From Spinacia oleracea (Eukaryota > Streptophyta > Magnoliopsida > Caryophyllales > Amaranthaceae): a stretch of 64,000 bases of DNA. A program made the position numbers and the translations under genes. The stretch lies in contig NC_079490.1 in the NCBI RefSeq assembly GCF_020520425.1, positions 1,364,001 to 1,428,000 on the forward strand, given 5' to 3'. The notes below the pieces were generated by a model that saw only the letters and a program-made list of their open reading frames with translations, did no database searches and was not told the origin of the DNA. Below, piece after piece: positions 1-13,119 of this stretch (the first letter of the stretch is position 1; each line of letters begins with the position of its first letter).

Positions 1-119
1 TTATAGGTTTATGTGAACTTTTACATGATTTGCAAACTCCGTGTAATCTATGTAAATGTGAGTAACTATGCCATTATATTTTTATGAATCCTTTGAGTTT
101 AAAGTAAGTTAAATCTTTA

Positions 120-3100
120 AGAAATTGAGCAGTGGAAATGATACCCAAGCAACCACCACGGCGGATCAATCACATGTTGCGGAGGAAAGATTTAAGCTCC
201 TAGAGACAATGAATGCTAGGTTGTTGGCAATTCTACATGGAACCAAGATAAGCAGGACAAGGAAGCTAAATTTGCAAGCGACTGGCAGCCCATAAGCCAC
301 TCAGTTATGATGGGGTAGTGGACCCTGTCAAATTTGATAATTGAATCTCATATATGGAAAAACTCTTTAGGTTGTGAAGATTGCCTAGCGGAGTTACACG
401 TTAAACAGGCTTCACTTTATTTGGAAGGACAAGTAGGCATGTGATAGCGCACAATGAAGGAAGTTGTAGCACAACCTGGTTTCACATGGGAGAAATTCTT
501 GAAGAATTTGGGAGAAAGGTTCTACCCTTCGGCTTTGCAGAGAATAATGGAAAACGAGTTCTTATTCCTCCGACAAGGGGACATGACTGTAACAAAAATA
601 AAGCAACATTTATGGATTTGTCGCGATTTGCTCCTGATTTCGTGAGTACGACGAGATTAGGATGATGAGATTCTTAACAGGATTGAACTGCAAGTATCAG
701 AAGAGAGTGGGGCATTAGATCACCTTCCAGGAATTGTACGATCGAGCCTTGTAGCAAGAAAGAATTGACCATAGGCAAGAAAAAGTGAGTCGGGAGAATA
801 AGAGTAAGATGATAGAAGCAACAAGAAGCCTAAGCAAGAGCCTCCAATAGTATCGAATGTGACTGAGCGAATGGTGTGCCTAATTATCAAAGAACTCAAT
901 ACCCTCGAGAAGAGAAGTGTTGGAAGTGTGGAGTCTACCATCATGGAAGGAATTGTGAGGGTCAACTTTTGCTTCAGATGTAAAAAGGTAGGGCATGTGC
1001 TTAGAGAAGGTCCACAAGGTGACGAGAATTTTCAAGCAAGGTCAAGCAGCAAACACAAGAAGATCCGTGGAAAGAAACTCTAAGGGAAACGTACGGATTT
1101 CAAGCTCGAGGTGAGGAGGGTTGAGTGAAGGCCAAGGAAAAGGTGGCAGAGGTAACTTCAATGCAGGCCAGGGAAAGGGGACATTCTCAATTCACGACGA
1201 GGAGCTGGAGGAGCCGGAGTCTCATACTTAAGAAGGTAGCATAATCCCTGGAAAATTTTGTGTTATGTATTCTTTTATTCAGGATCAAAACACTTCTTTG
1301 TTTCTTGTTCTTTTGCGAAGAAATTAGTTTCAGTACCCGGTACATCCATCAATTATAGATATGGACCATATGGTAGTAGTATGTAAACCAGACGAAAATT
1401 TGATTAGATGTCAACAAATACTTAGGGAATGTTTAATAGAGATAGTAGGACCGACTCTAAAAGTAGACTTGATACTGCTTAACTTAGATACTTATGATAT
1501 GATCCTGGGATGGATTGGTTAACTAAACATAAGGCGAAGATAGTTAGCCATAAAAACCACAAGGATTTAAGATTTGGTATCAGGAAGTTGAGATGGGCAG
1601 GGAGAAGGATCAAAGTCTTGTGTTAGAGCGCCATGGAGATGACACCATCGGATTGAAATGATACCAATAGTAAGGGTGTTTCCTAATGTCTTTTCCTAAG
1701 GAATGGCTTGCCCCCACGAAAAGTGGTAGACTTCCATATAGACTTAATACCTAAAGCTACCCCTATTTCAAGGGCACCTTATCGAATGGAACATTCAGAG
1801 ATGACCGAATTGAAAAAAGCAACTAGATGAACTAGGAAAAGGGTACATAAGACCAAGTGTGTCCCAATGGGTGCGCCGGTATTATTCGTTAAGAAAAAGG
1901 ATGGGACAATCAGGTTGTGCATTGACTATAGAGAAATCAAAAAGAATACTATTAGCAACAGGTACCCACTACCTAGAATTGATTATCTGTCTGATCAGTT
2001 AAAGGAAGCAAGTGTGTTTTCAAATACAAATTTAACGTCGGGGTATCACCAAATGCGAATCGTAGAGGAAGACATACCAAAGACGGCTTTCAGAACAAGG
2101 TATGGGCATTATGAGTTTGTAGTTATGGGTTAATGCATCGCTATGGACCTCATGCAAAGATATTTCAAGCCGTACTTGGATCAGTTTGTGGTGATTTTCA
2201 TCAATGACATCTTGATATGCTCGGAGAATAACCAAAGCACCTGAGAACCACATAGAGTGTTTCTAAGGGAAACCAAGTTGTACACAAAGTTGAGTATATG
2301 TGAGTTTTGGCTAGAGGAATAAAAAAATTAGGGCATGTTTTATCATGAGAAGAAATATCTGTAGACCAGGAAAAGATTAAGGCTGCCAAGGAATAGCCCA
2401 AAGGCCCCATACCAACAAATTTCTCAGAAGTGAGGAGGTTTATGGGACTAGCAGGATATTATAGAAAATTTGTCAGCGACTTCTCTAAGATATCTTCCCC
2501 CATAACTTACCTGATTAAAAAAAAGTACGAAGGACTAATAGACAGAAATATGTGAAGAAGCTTTACGAGATATGAAGAAGAAATTAACTAGTGCCCCTAT
2601 TCTGGTATTCCTCTGGTACTACCCTCTAGAAGCGAAGGATTGAAATGTATAGTGATGCGTCACAAGAAGGGTTAGGGTGTGTAATGATGCAAAGAGGCAA
2701 AGCTTATGCTTCTCGACAGTTACGGCCCACGAAAAGAATTATCATGTCCATGATTTAGAACAGGCTGCAGTCGTGTTTTTTCTTAAGATATGGCGTCATT
2801 ATCTATATGGTGTTGTAAAATATACACTGACCACCAAAGTTTGAAGTATATTAAAGACGGCTAGAGTTAATCAAAGATTATCCCGGAGGGCAAAAAAAAG
2901 CAGCTAAGTAGAAGACCACGAAGAGAAACTCATCCATGGCAGTGCCCCATGAGATCTATAAAGACATGCGAAGGCTAGAATTGCAAGTGGTCACACGGGG
3001 AGAATTGCAGGGTCAACTAAATAAATGTGATTGACGTTCATCCAACATTGTTCAAAGAAATTAAGGATCAACAAACACATGATGAATTATCGATTAAATT

Positions 3101-4370
3101 ACGAAGAAGAATGGAACAGGGAGAACAAAGTTTAAGACACACAAATATTATAGTATAAGTATAAACAGTATGTGGTGTGTGCTTGATAATGCTGGATTGA
3201 AAGAAATAAAGAAAGGATCTTGAAGGAAGCGTATAATAGTTTGTACTCTATACACTTCGGCAGAGACGAGATGACCCAAGATTCGAAGAAATTTTTTGGT
3301 GGAAAGGAATGAAAAGGGATGTGTCCCTATAAGTAGCACGATGTTTGTCATGACAAAAGATTAAGTTTGAAAGAGGAAAGATGCCGGGAGAACTTCAATC
3401 CTTAGAGATCCCGCGAGTGGAATTCGAAATCAATGGATTTTCTGGTACATTCCCTAAGTCAAGGTGGGAAAATGATTTAATATGGGTAGCAGTGGATGGG
3501 ATGACGAAGAAGAGTAGATTTATTCCAATGAAAGTGACATGGAACATGAAACCGTTAGCAGGCAGATGGAGCAGACAATCCAGACAACAATCCAGGCACT
3601 GGAAGATATGGTATGTGCGTGTGTACTGGAATTCAAGGGATCTTAGGAAGACAAGTTATCGTTAATAGAGTTTTCATACAAATAAAGTTTTCATACAACA
3701 ACAGTCATCAGTTCATCATTGGAATAGCACCTTATGAAGCGTTATATGGCTGAAAATGTAGGATGCCTATTGGTTGGGATGACCTAGGTCAAAGAATACC
3801 AGTTGGGCGGAGACGATACAGGAGACTGTGGACCAAATACGAATTATTCGAGAAAGAATGAAGGCAGCACAAGATAGGAGGAAACACAAGATAGGCAAAA
3901 GAAATATGTTTACTTGAGAAGGAAGAAGTTTGAGTTTAAGAGGGGATAAGTGTTTCTGAAAGTCTCCCCAACCCGAGAGGTGAAGAGATTTGGCATACGA
4001 GGGAAGTTGAGTCCAAAATATATCAAACGCTATGAGATACTTAAGAGAGTTGGAGAAGTAGCTTATGAATAGGCTGTACAGGTAGAGTTATTGAGGAAGT
4101 ATGTCCATGATCCATTACACGTGTTAACATATGAACCGATACAACTAGATGAAGCGTTATTTTATGAGGAGATTCCCTTGCGAATACTGGACACAAGACA
4201 CAAGAGAACCTGAGAAATAAAACCATACCCTTGGTAAAGGTGTTGTGGTCCAATCATGGTGTGGAAGAAGTGATTTGGGAAAAAGAAGACAACATGAAGC
4301 ACCAATATCCACATCTATTTAAGGTACTTACTAAGTTTCGGGACGAAAATTTTCTAAGTAGGGTAAAGTT
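120..4370 (+). mobile_element. Ty3/gypsy retrotransposon fossil, chromovirus (Tekay/Del-like)
   Basis: A decayed gag-pol body is readable in order on the plus strand: gag-like sequence with a zinc-knuckle remnant (about 150-1230), a protease end (about 1350-1530), reverse transcriptase (about 1690-2530, clearest at 1867-2133), RNase H (about 2650-2870), integrase (about 3040-3800) and a chromodomain-like tail (about 4240-4360). The tail, with its WSNH and YPHLF-type residues, is what suggests the Tekay/Del lineage of chromoviruses. The element is broken in many places (dozens) and looks old. I could not identify a pair of long terminal repeats, and the left edge may lie outside the window. 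The family call is firm and the lineage is an inference. Confidence 0.85.
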
Positions 4371-4420
4371 TAATAGACCTCCCAATTTGACCTGCTTAAC
4401 TTAGTTCTTAATTGAGTAAA

Positions 4421-4752
4421 TACTCCCTCTATCCCATACTAATTTTACATTAGTTTTGACACTTGTCAGCGCACATAGTTTTAGGAGAAAAGTTGTAGTT
4501 TGGTTATCAAATATTATTTTATCGTTAAAGTAGATGTGAAAAGAGATAGTGGGATATTATTTTATTGAAAAGTAAATGTGATAGAACATAATGGAGTATT
4601 TTTTAATTGAATGTGAGAGAGTGTGGGACCCTAATTTTTTAGTAGTGAAAAGAGAGGTATTAAAATAATTGTAGGGTCTTTCCCAAAATAAAAGTGTAAA
4701 CACTAATCTGGGACGGATAAAAGTGAAAAAATAATTTGGGACGGAGTGAGTA
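4421..4752. mobile_element. Stowaway-like MITE
   Basis: The element starts with TACTCCCTCTATCCCATACT and ends with the approximate reverse complement (TTTGGGACGGAGTGAGTA). TA at each end fits Tc1/mariner (Stowaway) target-site preference. The 332-bp interior is AT-rich and has no coding capacity. It lies immediately 3' of the gypsy fossil. Confidence 0.75.
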
Positions 4753-4960
4753 AATAGATAAATAAAAGAACCTTTATTAACCATCATAGTGGTGTTAATT
4801 GTGTGAGGCTTATCCTAACACTAACAGTAATGAATAAATTAGGAGGCAATGTTTATTTATCTAGCTACATTAGTAGGAAGCAAAAATCTCATACGTTAGC
4901 ATTGAACTAGGATGGATGAGTGTTCTGTTTTTCATAAAATTACTTATGATATGTACAGTC

Positions 4961-4985
4961 GGGGGGGGGGGGGGGGGGGGGGGGG
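4961..4985 (+). repeat. Homopolymer G tract, 25 nt
   Basis: There are 25 consecutive G residues in otherwise AT-rich DNA. Such a tract is length-unstable, prone to sequencing error and able to form G-quadruplexes. Confidence 0.95.
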
Positions 4986-6570
4986 AGCATAATATAGAAG
5001 AGCAATTTGTAAAACTAAATGCAGGATAAGCATGTATGTAAAGGATATATCTTTCCTTTTGTGAGAGACGCATGTACCCCGGAATTAATAGGCTAAGAAA
5101 GGGCAAAATGGTTAATTAACTTGCATTTTCCACTTGAAGCAAGGAGTAAACTGGTCCACCCATTATATAATCACAACTTAAACACACCAACTCCCACTCT
5201 CAAACTCACGTACTCATCTCAACTTGCAAGGAGCAACAGTAGCAGGCTAGAAGCACACACCGTAGATTTCCTTCCTCTCCATTATTTTTCAAGATTTTTT
5301 TCTCTTTAGATGATATGAATATCCATATGGAAACAAACAGATTGCGAATAAAAAGAGAAGTTATTTAAGTAAAAGTTCTTCCTTAAATGGGTGCAAGTGT
5401 GCAAGTCCTTCTCCTTGTAATGACAAGAAAATTTTCTTGAAATACTACGCTAAATTCTTAAAAATTAAAATACAGATTTGATCAGTTTGCTTCTAAAATC
5501 CATTAATGTACATTTGAGAATAAAGAAAAAGACGCATGAACGATTGTACTGTCATTATTTTCCCAATAATAAAAGGGGAAAGAAGATGAGTGTGATGACG
5601 TTCGGTACCCCCGTACCCACACACTTCGGAGACGAACAGTTGGAGCATGGGGCACGTTAAGCAACGGGATTTGGTACCCATTCTTTTTGGGTTCGGTACC
5701 CATGGTTCGGAACATGTCCTAAGAGTCTTGCAAGCATATTGCCATTAAGAGGGTGACGACCCCCATCTGTTAGGGAACAGGAATTTGGTAACCCATCCCT
5801 TCCCGCATTCTTTTCCCCAATTACTGGTGATATTATGTTATAAAAGCATACGAAGCTCTAATGTTTAAAATGGAGTGTGATAAATAATTATTACTATAAG
5901 ATGATTATGTGGTTTTTTTAAAAGATTTGTCTTATAATATTTTTCAAGCCACTGTATTTTTCTTGTTAGAGGGTTCAGGGTTGTGTGCTCAGCAAAATTT
6001 TGTTCTTCGGAACTTGTCCTGGGTGCAGCTTCTGGGTGGGTGAAATCTGTGCAAATAGCTAAACTCATGTGAAGAGTCGTATTGGATGTCTATATTTTGC
6101 GTGGTGTAGATCGTAGAATATATTGTGAGTAACCTCCGCGAAGACGTGCTTCTCTTTTTCTACTAGTTTCCTATTTCCTATTTTGGACGTTTGTAATTAA
6201 AGTGCTAATATATGTATTCGTAGAACGGTCATCTAGACTTGTATATAAATTAATAAATAGGTTAAAGTTTTAAAATGTGTACTAGATCAAAATTTAACTT
6301 GTAATAATCAGGTCTAATGTCAGAGTAATAGCTTGGTAAGATCTCTGTGGTTTATCGGTTTCTTTTAATTAGGCAGCTGTTTTTTAGCGGGCTATTACAC
6401 TTTGGGGTCGTTCCATTAACACAGTTTCTAGAGAGGTCACTGCATTACATGTTAAAAGTCATTAGGATCTTAAGTTCTCAATGTTATAGAGGAAACAACG
6501 ATGAAGAGAATAATCAGAGAACAGAATCTAAAAAGTTTAATTACACTACAAAAGAAGTTTTGCAACTTAC
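4986..6570. other. Intergenic, no gene recognised
   Basis: The sequence is AT-rich and has only short incidental open frames. A promoter-like patch (TATATAA near 5165 followed by a C/A-rich leader to about 5280) is visible but leads to no recognisable coding exon. Confidence 0.5.
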
Positions 6571-6641
6571 ATATCTGCAGCTAAGTAAGGTCTCCGAATT
6601 CTTCAGGCAAAGATCCATTTAGATTTAGACCCTTCAACTGG
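6571..6641 (-). pseudogene. Relic exon of an LRR receptor-like kinase (subfamily VIII-like)
   Basis: Read on the minus strand, a TTTTGCAG acceptor (AG at 6642-6643) is followed by 71 nt. These encode LKGLNLNGSLPEEFGDLT, then a stop, then LQI, and then a GTAAGT donor. The motif is one leucine-rich repeat of the kind that occupies single ~72-nt exons in plant LRR-VIII receptor kinases. In that family the position of the stop usually holds Tyr (LTYLQ), so one base change would explain it. No neighbouring LRR, transmembrane or kinase exon was found, so this is best read as an isolated gene fragment. The family call rests on one repeat and its splice sites. Confidence 0.5.
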
Positions 6642-7499
6642 CTGCAAAAGGGGGGTAATCATGGAAAACAGAATTAAGAAGCAAAATTAACTGAAAAAAC
6701 ACATATATTCACCCAACATTCCTTGAAATAACATATGGCCTTTGCAATACAGTTCAGCATAAAAAATAAGGAGCAGCCGAGCAGCCATGAGTCCATGACA
6801 AAAAAAAGACAAGGGGGATAAAAAAGTTAGAGTTCGTGACAATAGTTAATGACGTGGATCAAACACAATAGTATCACTGTATCAGTCCAGCAGAGAGGCA
6901 CAGTCCGGCGTTTACTGTGATAAACTAGCTATGCACCACCACAACACTTTCATATATTGTACTTTAACTACGTATGTAACCATGTTTAACATTATACTCT
7001 CATGATCATTGCAATCAAAACTGAAGTAAGAGAACATTTAAATGTACATTTATGCTACTTTGTTTGTCTTTTTAACTGTTTACATCAAAATTCAAGTTTG
7101 AGGTGTAATTTTTAAAGCCACCTTGAAAAACTTCTTTAACAAATCCCTTTTATATGAAAGTTACAATACAAGGATTTATAAGGATAACATGAAAAAATTC
7201 ATGACATTAACCTAGTAATCCTCTCGCTTATCTCACGTTCCAAGCCTCTAGTTAACCTAAATTAACCAAAACCCTAAGCACCATTATCGTGTACTTGAAG
7301 AAAATTGTAAATTATCATCTTATATACCTTAAGATTATATAATTTTATGATTCTAATGCAAACAAATTTTCAACTGAAACACCCTTGAAAGTTATAGCAG
7401 ATCAATTATTAATAAAATTGCCCCATAAGATTAACAGGAAGGCAAATTCTGAATTCAACAACAGGCTTAAACATCCTACCAAATTAAAAACACTAAAAA
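6642..7499. other. Intergenic, nothing recognised
   Basis: This is AT-rich DNA without a convincing coding frame, terminal inverted repeats or internal repeats. Confidence 0.5.
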
Positions 7500-8060
7500 A
7501 ACACTTTTAGAGATCAAACAATAAAATCAACACTTTTTCCGGGCATGAACATGCTAAAACCCTATAAATTCCAAGAAGATTACATCATATGAATCGAAAA
7601 ATCAACAAAGAATAGTTCATCAAACAACAATTCACATATTTAGGAGAAACTTTATCAATTAAGAGAAGAATTACGGTGATATAAGATCAAACAATAAACT
7701 CAACACTTTTTCCGGATATGAACATGCTAAAACCCTATCAATTCCGAGAAGATTACATCATACAAATCGAAAAATCAACAAAGAATAGTCCATCAAGCAA
7801 CAATTCACATATTTGGGAGAAAAAATATCACTAAAATAACAGGCTGAAACATCTTACCAAACTAAAATAACTCTTTCAGTGATCAAACAATAAAATCAAC
7901 GCTTTTTAGGAATCAAACCACAACCGTATTTCCCAATCGCACATGAATAAGCTAAAACCCTGTCAATTCCGAGAAGATTACATCATATGAATCGAACTAT
8001 TCACATATTTAGGAGAAAAATTATCAATTAAGAGCAGAATTACGGTGATATTAGCAACAA
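7500..8060. repeat. Local tandem repeat, about three copies of a 170-190 bp unit
   Basis: The phrase GATCAAACAATAAAATCAAC recurs near 7513, 7685 and 7876. Each copy is followed by similar text (CATGCTAAAACCCTATCAAT, then GAAGATTACATCATA, then TTCACATATTTAGGAGAA). The copies differ by scattered substitutions and small gaps. Confidence 0.75.
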
Positions 8061-8108
8061 TTAAGGGGGAGAATAAGATAAAACAAAAGGGAAGAAAGCG
8101 AACTACCT

Positions 8109-8290
8109 TTGGCGGTGGAAGTTTTTGGTGCAGCAGTGACATTAGGGTTTACTTTCGAAATCGATGAGAGAGAATAGTGGTATTGACGACGGTTGGAGCA
8201 TCTGGAGCAGCAGCGGAGGACGTCTCCGGTGGTGTTGATGACGGTGGTGGAGACGACATATATGGTGGTGCACTGGTGCGATTGGGAAAG
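8109..8290 (-). other. Exon-like 5' end of an unidentified gene
   Basis: On the minus strand this patch is much richer in C and codon-like triplets than its surroundings. One frame reads MSSPPPSSTPPETSSAAA and closes after 36 codons. Just downstream an AAACCCTAA telo-box leads directly into an ATG with 12 codons (MSLLHQKLPPPK) and a possible AAAG/GTAGTT donor near 8108. The composition, telo-box and donor look like a plant first exon, but no following exons were recognised at lower coordinates. It could be a promoter/5' fragment cut off from its gene. Confidence 0.3.
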
Positions 8291-8433
8291 TTGAGAAGCA
8301 GAGATGGGTCGCGGGTCGTATCTTTTACTATTCTCTCATCAAATACGGTCGTTTTTGGCGGGTTAAAAATGGGTGGTCAAGGTAGGTCACGAGGGATAAT
8401 AACGGGCTGGTAGTGGGACTGTGGGAGAGTCTA

Positions 8434-8600
8434 GGGGTGTTTATCGGTCCAAACTCGGACCGGATCAGATCGACCCAGATCGAATCGAAAATCGAAATTT
8501 GATAATTCAAGATTCGGAGACCGGACCGAATATGCTCGGACCAAACCCAGACCGAACCGAAAAAATCGGTCCAAAATCCGCACCGGACCGGTTTGGAGCA
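8434..8600. other. GC-rich GGACC/TCGG-repetitive patch, probable non-autonomous element end
   Basis: The patch begins TAGGGGTGTTTATCGG and continues with degenerate iterations of CGGACCGGA and GACCCAGATCG. Comparable GGGTCGG/GGCCCG islands occur at about 12420-12590, 36640-36820, 37440-37700, 38820-38990, 48030-48370, 54066-54707 and 62370-62480. No matching right terminus was found here. Confidence 0.4.
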
Positions 8601-9113
8601 GTTGGCCTATTTCTATATATTTTATATTTTTTTCTAAAAAATATGATAAAAAATTATAAAAAAACCAATTATTTAAAGCTTTTTTTGGAAACTAAAATAA
8701 AATATATCACAATATAGTAATATTTACAGCATATTAAAGGAGAGAATTAAATTTTTAAATAGTTTATATTTCAAAATAGTGCAAAAGCAAAGTGTTGCAA
8801 CTATTTTGAAACGGATTAAGTATACGAATAGTTCTAAAGTCAAAACGTTGCAACTATACTTGATTATTGGACAAAATAGCGCAATGGGCATAAGGTTAGG
8901 GTCAACTTAATAGACTTTTTATTGGACGTGACTCTTATTCGATAAAACTTTATTGGACATGGTCTATATAGGGTCCGTCAAATTTGTAACACTATAATTT
9001 TGAAAACTGAAATAGTTATGATATGAAAAAAGTGTTAATATAACTCAGTATTCACTTGTATTCGCATACGGGTGATTTTTTAAAAACAATTCTTTGCTCG
9101 TTTATTAAGCACC
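8601..9113. other. Intergenic, AT-rich
   Basis: There is no gene here. Short inverted phrases (for example around GTTGCAACTATTTTGAAAC, 8790-8860) suggest decayed transposon sequence. Confidence 0.4.
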
Positions 9114-9785
9114 CTAGCGGCCCCGTTATTGACCCGCACTCCGCTTTGACCCGTCCATTATTCACCCGCTTAAATAACCCGTTTATTACTTTGACCCGTT
9201 TTTGACCTGCACCGACCCTTACCAGACACGTCCAATAACCAAGTGTAGTTGCAACATAAAGAGAGCGGAGGAAATAGCATAACTGTTTTAGTTTTCAAAA
9301 TTGTTGTGTTATAAGTTTGACCATATTTTGACCATGTCTAATAAGAGTCAGCCCAATAAAAACCCTATTAACTTAACCCCAATCTTATGTTTATTAGGTT
9401 AGCTTGTCCAATAACGAGGTCTATCCTTAATCCATCTCAGAAACATCCGCTAGCGGCCCCGTTATTGACCCGCACTCCGCTTTGACCCTCCATTATTCAC
9501 CCGCTTAAAATAACCCGTTTATTACTATACCCGCTTTTGACCTGCACCGACCCTTACCAGTCGCGTCCAATAACCAAGTGTGGTTGCAACATAAAGAGAA
9601 CAGCGAAAATATCATAACTATTTCAGTTTTCAAAATTATTGTGCCCTAAATTTGACCTTATTTTGACCATGTCTAATAAGAGTCATGCCCAATAAAAACC
9701 ATATTACCTTAACCCCAATCTTATATTTATTAGGTTAGCTTGTCCAATAAAGAGGTTTCTCCTTAATCCATCCCACAAACATCTT
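9114..9785. repeat. Tandem duplication, two copies of a 336-bp unit
   Basis: CTAGCGGCCCCGTTATTGAC begins each copy at 9114 and 9450. The following text (ACCCGCACTCCGCTTTGACC, later GACCATGTCTAATAAGAGTC and TTATTAGGTTAGCTTGTCCA) is repeated in the same order with few differences. Confidence 0.9.
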
Positions 9786-10160
9786 TCTAGAGTTGAGGGG
9801 CCATTGACCCCACTTGGATTTTTTTCTTCTTTTATATAGTTAAAATTTCAATATTTTTTTTTAAAAAAAATACATAATTTTAGTGAAAGTTTCATCAAAT
9901 TTTAAATAGTGACCCCACTATCTCGAATTTCTGATTCCGCTATTGTTCTATAGAGATCTTACGAATGGAAGATAACCATTCATTTATAGTAAACAAAGTA
10001 TTAAATTCATGCACCAAAAATTGACATGAATTGGTGGACACAACACGTAAACTTGATGTGCAACATACAAATTAAAACATTTTAAAAAATATTGTGGGAA
10101 ACATAAGATATGATAGAGATACGAGACATCTAACAAATGATTAAATAAATTACTTTTAAA
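9786..10160. other. Intergenic, nothing recognised
   Basis: This is AT-rich sequence without an open frame of note. Confidence 0.5.
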
Positions 10161-10489
10161 TACTCCCTCCGTCCCGGAATACTCGACCCATGACCGGCAC
10201 AGAGTTTAAGGGACTTGAATTGACTTATTTAATTTAATAGGTAGTAGTTGATAGTGGGGTATTATTTTAATGTAGTTAGTGGGATGTGGGTTAAGAGGTG
10301 GGGTTGGGGGAGAGTAGGGGTTGAATTTTTAATTATTTTTTGTATGGAGTAGGGGGTAGGTGGGTTAATAGGGGTGGAGTGAGAAATAATATAATATTGT
10401 TAGAATATTTCCATTTTTAGAAACAGGTCAAGTATTAAGGGACGACCCGATAAGGAAAACAGGTCAAGTATTCCGGGACGGAGGGAGTA
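10161..10489. mobile_element. Stowaway-like MITE
   Basis: The 329-bp element begins TACTCCCTCCGTCCCGGAAT and ends with a near-perfect inverted copy (CCGGGACGGAGGGAGTA). The terminal inverted repeats extend for about 28 bp. The central part has no coding potential. Confidence 0.9.
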
Positions 10490-11029
10490 GACCATTTTGA
10501 GAGGATTTTGAGGCTTTTTTGTGTTAAAAAAATAATGCCTTTGCTTCATTGCGATAGCATGAGATGAGCATTTTCCAATTTTTCTTTTTCCTTTTCTTTT
10601 TCCTTCTATTTTTCTTTATTTATTTTGATGCCTTTATTCTTCATCCTTTTGGTTCCTTTCGACATCCAACTACCCCACTAGTATTATTTTTAGGGTTCTA
10701 TTTTCCATTTAACTTATACAATAATCTAGTTTAGACACCATTTTTTTTTTCCTCATAATACACTAATTTTGGCTCTTTAAATAAAAATATGTTATTATAT
10801 CTAGTCTTTTGTCTTTGTAGCGTATTTTTAGGTCGGCAATAAAGACTAAAGTTATTGCAAATTGTGTTTTAACCGTGTAAGAAATCCAATTATGTGTTAA
10901 CTTTGAAGGATTTTCGCTTATTAGGTGGCTATTGTACAACTTTTGTGACCCACTCTTAACAATGGTATTACGTATATGGTAGGTCAAAGGCTTTAAAATT
11001 ACAAAGGGTGAACGTTCCAGTTCAGCCTA

Positions 11030-11745
11030 GTCAAGGTACAAGTCCAAGATTAAGAGGAAAACGGCCCAAGAAGAAGAAACCCAATGGAAAAGCAGAGCCC
11101 ATAAAGTAGCAAGGGCCGCCAGTTACAGGAATATTCAAGGCTGTTGTGGCCACGACTGCATAACCTCTATCTCTCCGTTCAAGTAGTTAAAGTGTAACCC
11201 CTCTCTCTTGCGAATCGTTGTTAACCGTCTCCACCAAGGATATAAATACGTTCAGAAACAACAATCAAAGGACATCAATCAACACACAAACAAGCATTTC
11301 TTAAATTTCTTAGCTTTCTGTAGCTTTTAACCCTAGCGTTTAGCGTAGTCCTAGGCTTAGTAGCCTAGTAAGTAACGTATCAATAGTTCATAACAGTCTC
11401 CCTCGTGTATTGAAGCCTTCCTGGCAATTTAAGTTATGAATTTTCCAAGCATTCTGCCATGGAGGTACTTTTCGTCATGATTTAATGTTTGTCCACATTT
11501 ATTACATATCAATCAATGATATTTGCTTAAACTCTGTGTGTTATTTCACTTAAGCTTTTCATTCCGCATTAACTCTGTCATAAAAGTTCTTGCGATTGGT
11601 GATTTCTTACAAATTACTCGTTCACGAGTGAGACCTCTACATAATAAGACCAGTCGCCTTTTAAGGGCAGTACCCCTGGATACCTTTATTCGCCCTACAG
11701 AATAAGGTATTGTTATTTGTTCGCGTTCGACGTCAACAATAGCTT
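11030..11745 (+). mobile_element. LTR-like remnant or orphan promoter
   Basis: The composition differs from the flanks. A TATAAATA box lies at about 11241-11248, followed by a C/A-rich leader and then a stretch rich in short phrases such as CCTAGGCTTAGTAGCCTAG. This arrangement resembles U3-R-U5 of a plant retrotransposon LTR, but neither a second LTR nor internal coding sequence was found. It may equally be a decayed promoter. If it is an LTR, it is a solitary fossil. Confidence 0.3.
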
Positions 11746-13119
11746 ATTGAATTAACACTGATGTTAAAAAAAAAATTGAGTCAACAATAGATGCCAATAA
11801 AGTTAAGGTTCTATTCGTTTTATTCTTATTAGTTATTTGATTAAATCAGAAAAAAGGTACTCATAGAAAATATTCAGAATGGACCAAACCAGACATAAAT
11901 TAGAAAAATCAGACCAAACTAGGTGATAGAAAACAAATTAGCCTACATCATTTCGAAAGTATGGTATACTTGCATAAGCATTTCATATCGTTCTATGACT
12001 AGCATATTATATTCACCATTTATTTTAATTGCATGTTTTTTCCCTTGTAATCCTTCTTAGGTCTACGATTACCTCTAAGGCTCTAAACAAAAATCGAGCT
12101 CAAAATGCGATCAAATAATTGAAACTTAATATAGTTAAGTTGTTCTTGGATACCTTTCCCATTAAGTCATTAACTTGAATTGTATTAAGAAGTTAACTAA
12201 TGGACAAGCTTAAGGTTGAGTCAAGTTTTGTCAATAAACTTCAACTTCTCGTCGATGATAACTTTTGTCAAATCGATTTTTTTTGCTATGTGTGGGACCT
12301 TTGCTAGCTACATCTCCAACTATATAAAGATGACATTGAGCTGGACCGACATGGGATACGACAAGGCTGAACACGAAAAAAGTACGACCCAATATATGCG
12401 ATAATAAAGCACGGATCGGCACGAGCTCGAAGTGATGGGCCATGGGCCGGGCTTGGCTCGAGCCGAGTTTTGAGAAAAAGCACAACACGAAACGACAAAG
12501 TGTTAAATTAAGAAGGTAGGGTATGGGCCGACATGCTTGGGTCGTGTTTGACCGCCTTTTTGAAATTTTCAGCTCGGCCCGGCCCGGCCAAACATCTACT
12601 TCTTACCATACATTGATCTCAAGTAGTTGCCAATCTTGAAATGATAATAGTGTTCTACGACATGTCAACGCGGCATCCCCGGTTATCACCTCTCTATCAA
12701 CTACTCCGTACCCGTAGCAAGCCCGGCCCGTGTAATAATACAAGTAAATCAAACACGTCAAAGTTATGTGTTACTCGTATGTCCATAGATTTGGCATTTC
12801 TATTGAAATTTCACATTGACGCAATCTCAAGCCTACCATAATTGAATCTATTCTTCACAAATTTGAATTTAAATTGAAATCATCTCGAGATAATTGTTGA
12901 TCTCGAGAAATACCCCCAATTATTAATCCAGCTCAATTTTATTGTCGTCCATACATTTATTCATGCTCAAAAAGACAAACTAAAATTAACATCATTTGAA
13001 TTTGGACTAATTCATTTCTTTGTATTAACTTAAAATCGAATTAAATTAATTAAAATGATCAATAATACGGAGTAATAATTGAGCTAATATGTATTAACTA
13101 CTCAAATCAAAGTATTTTT
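11746..13119. other. Intergenic, no gene recognised
   Basis: The sequence is AT-rich, with a GGCCGGGC/CTCGGCCCG patch near 12420-12590 that resembles the other GC islands in the window. Confidence 0.5.
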
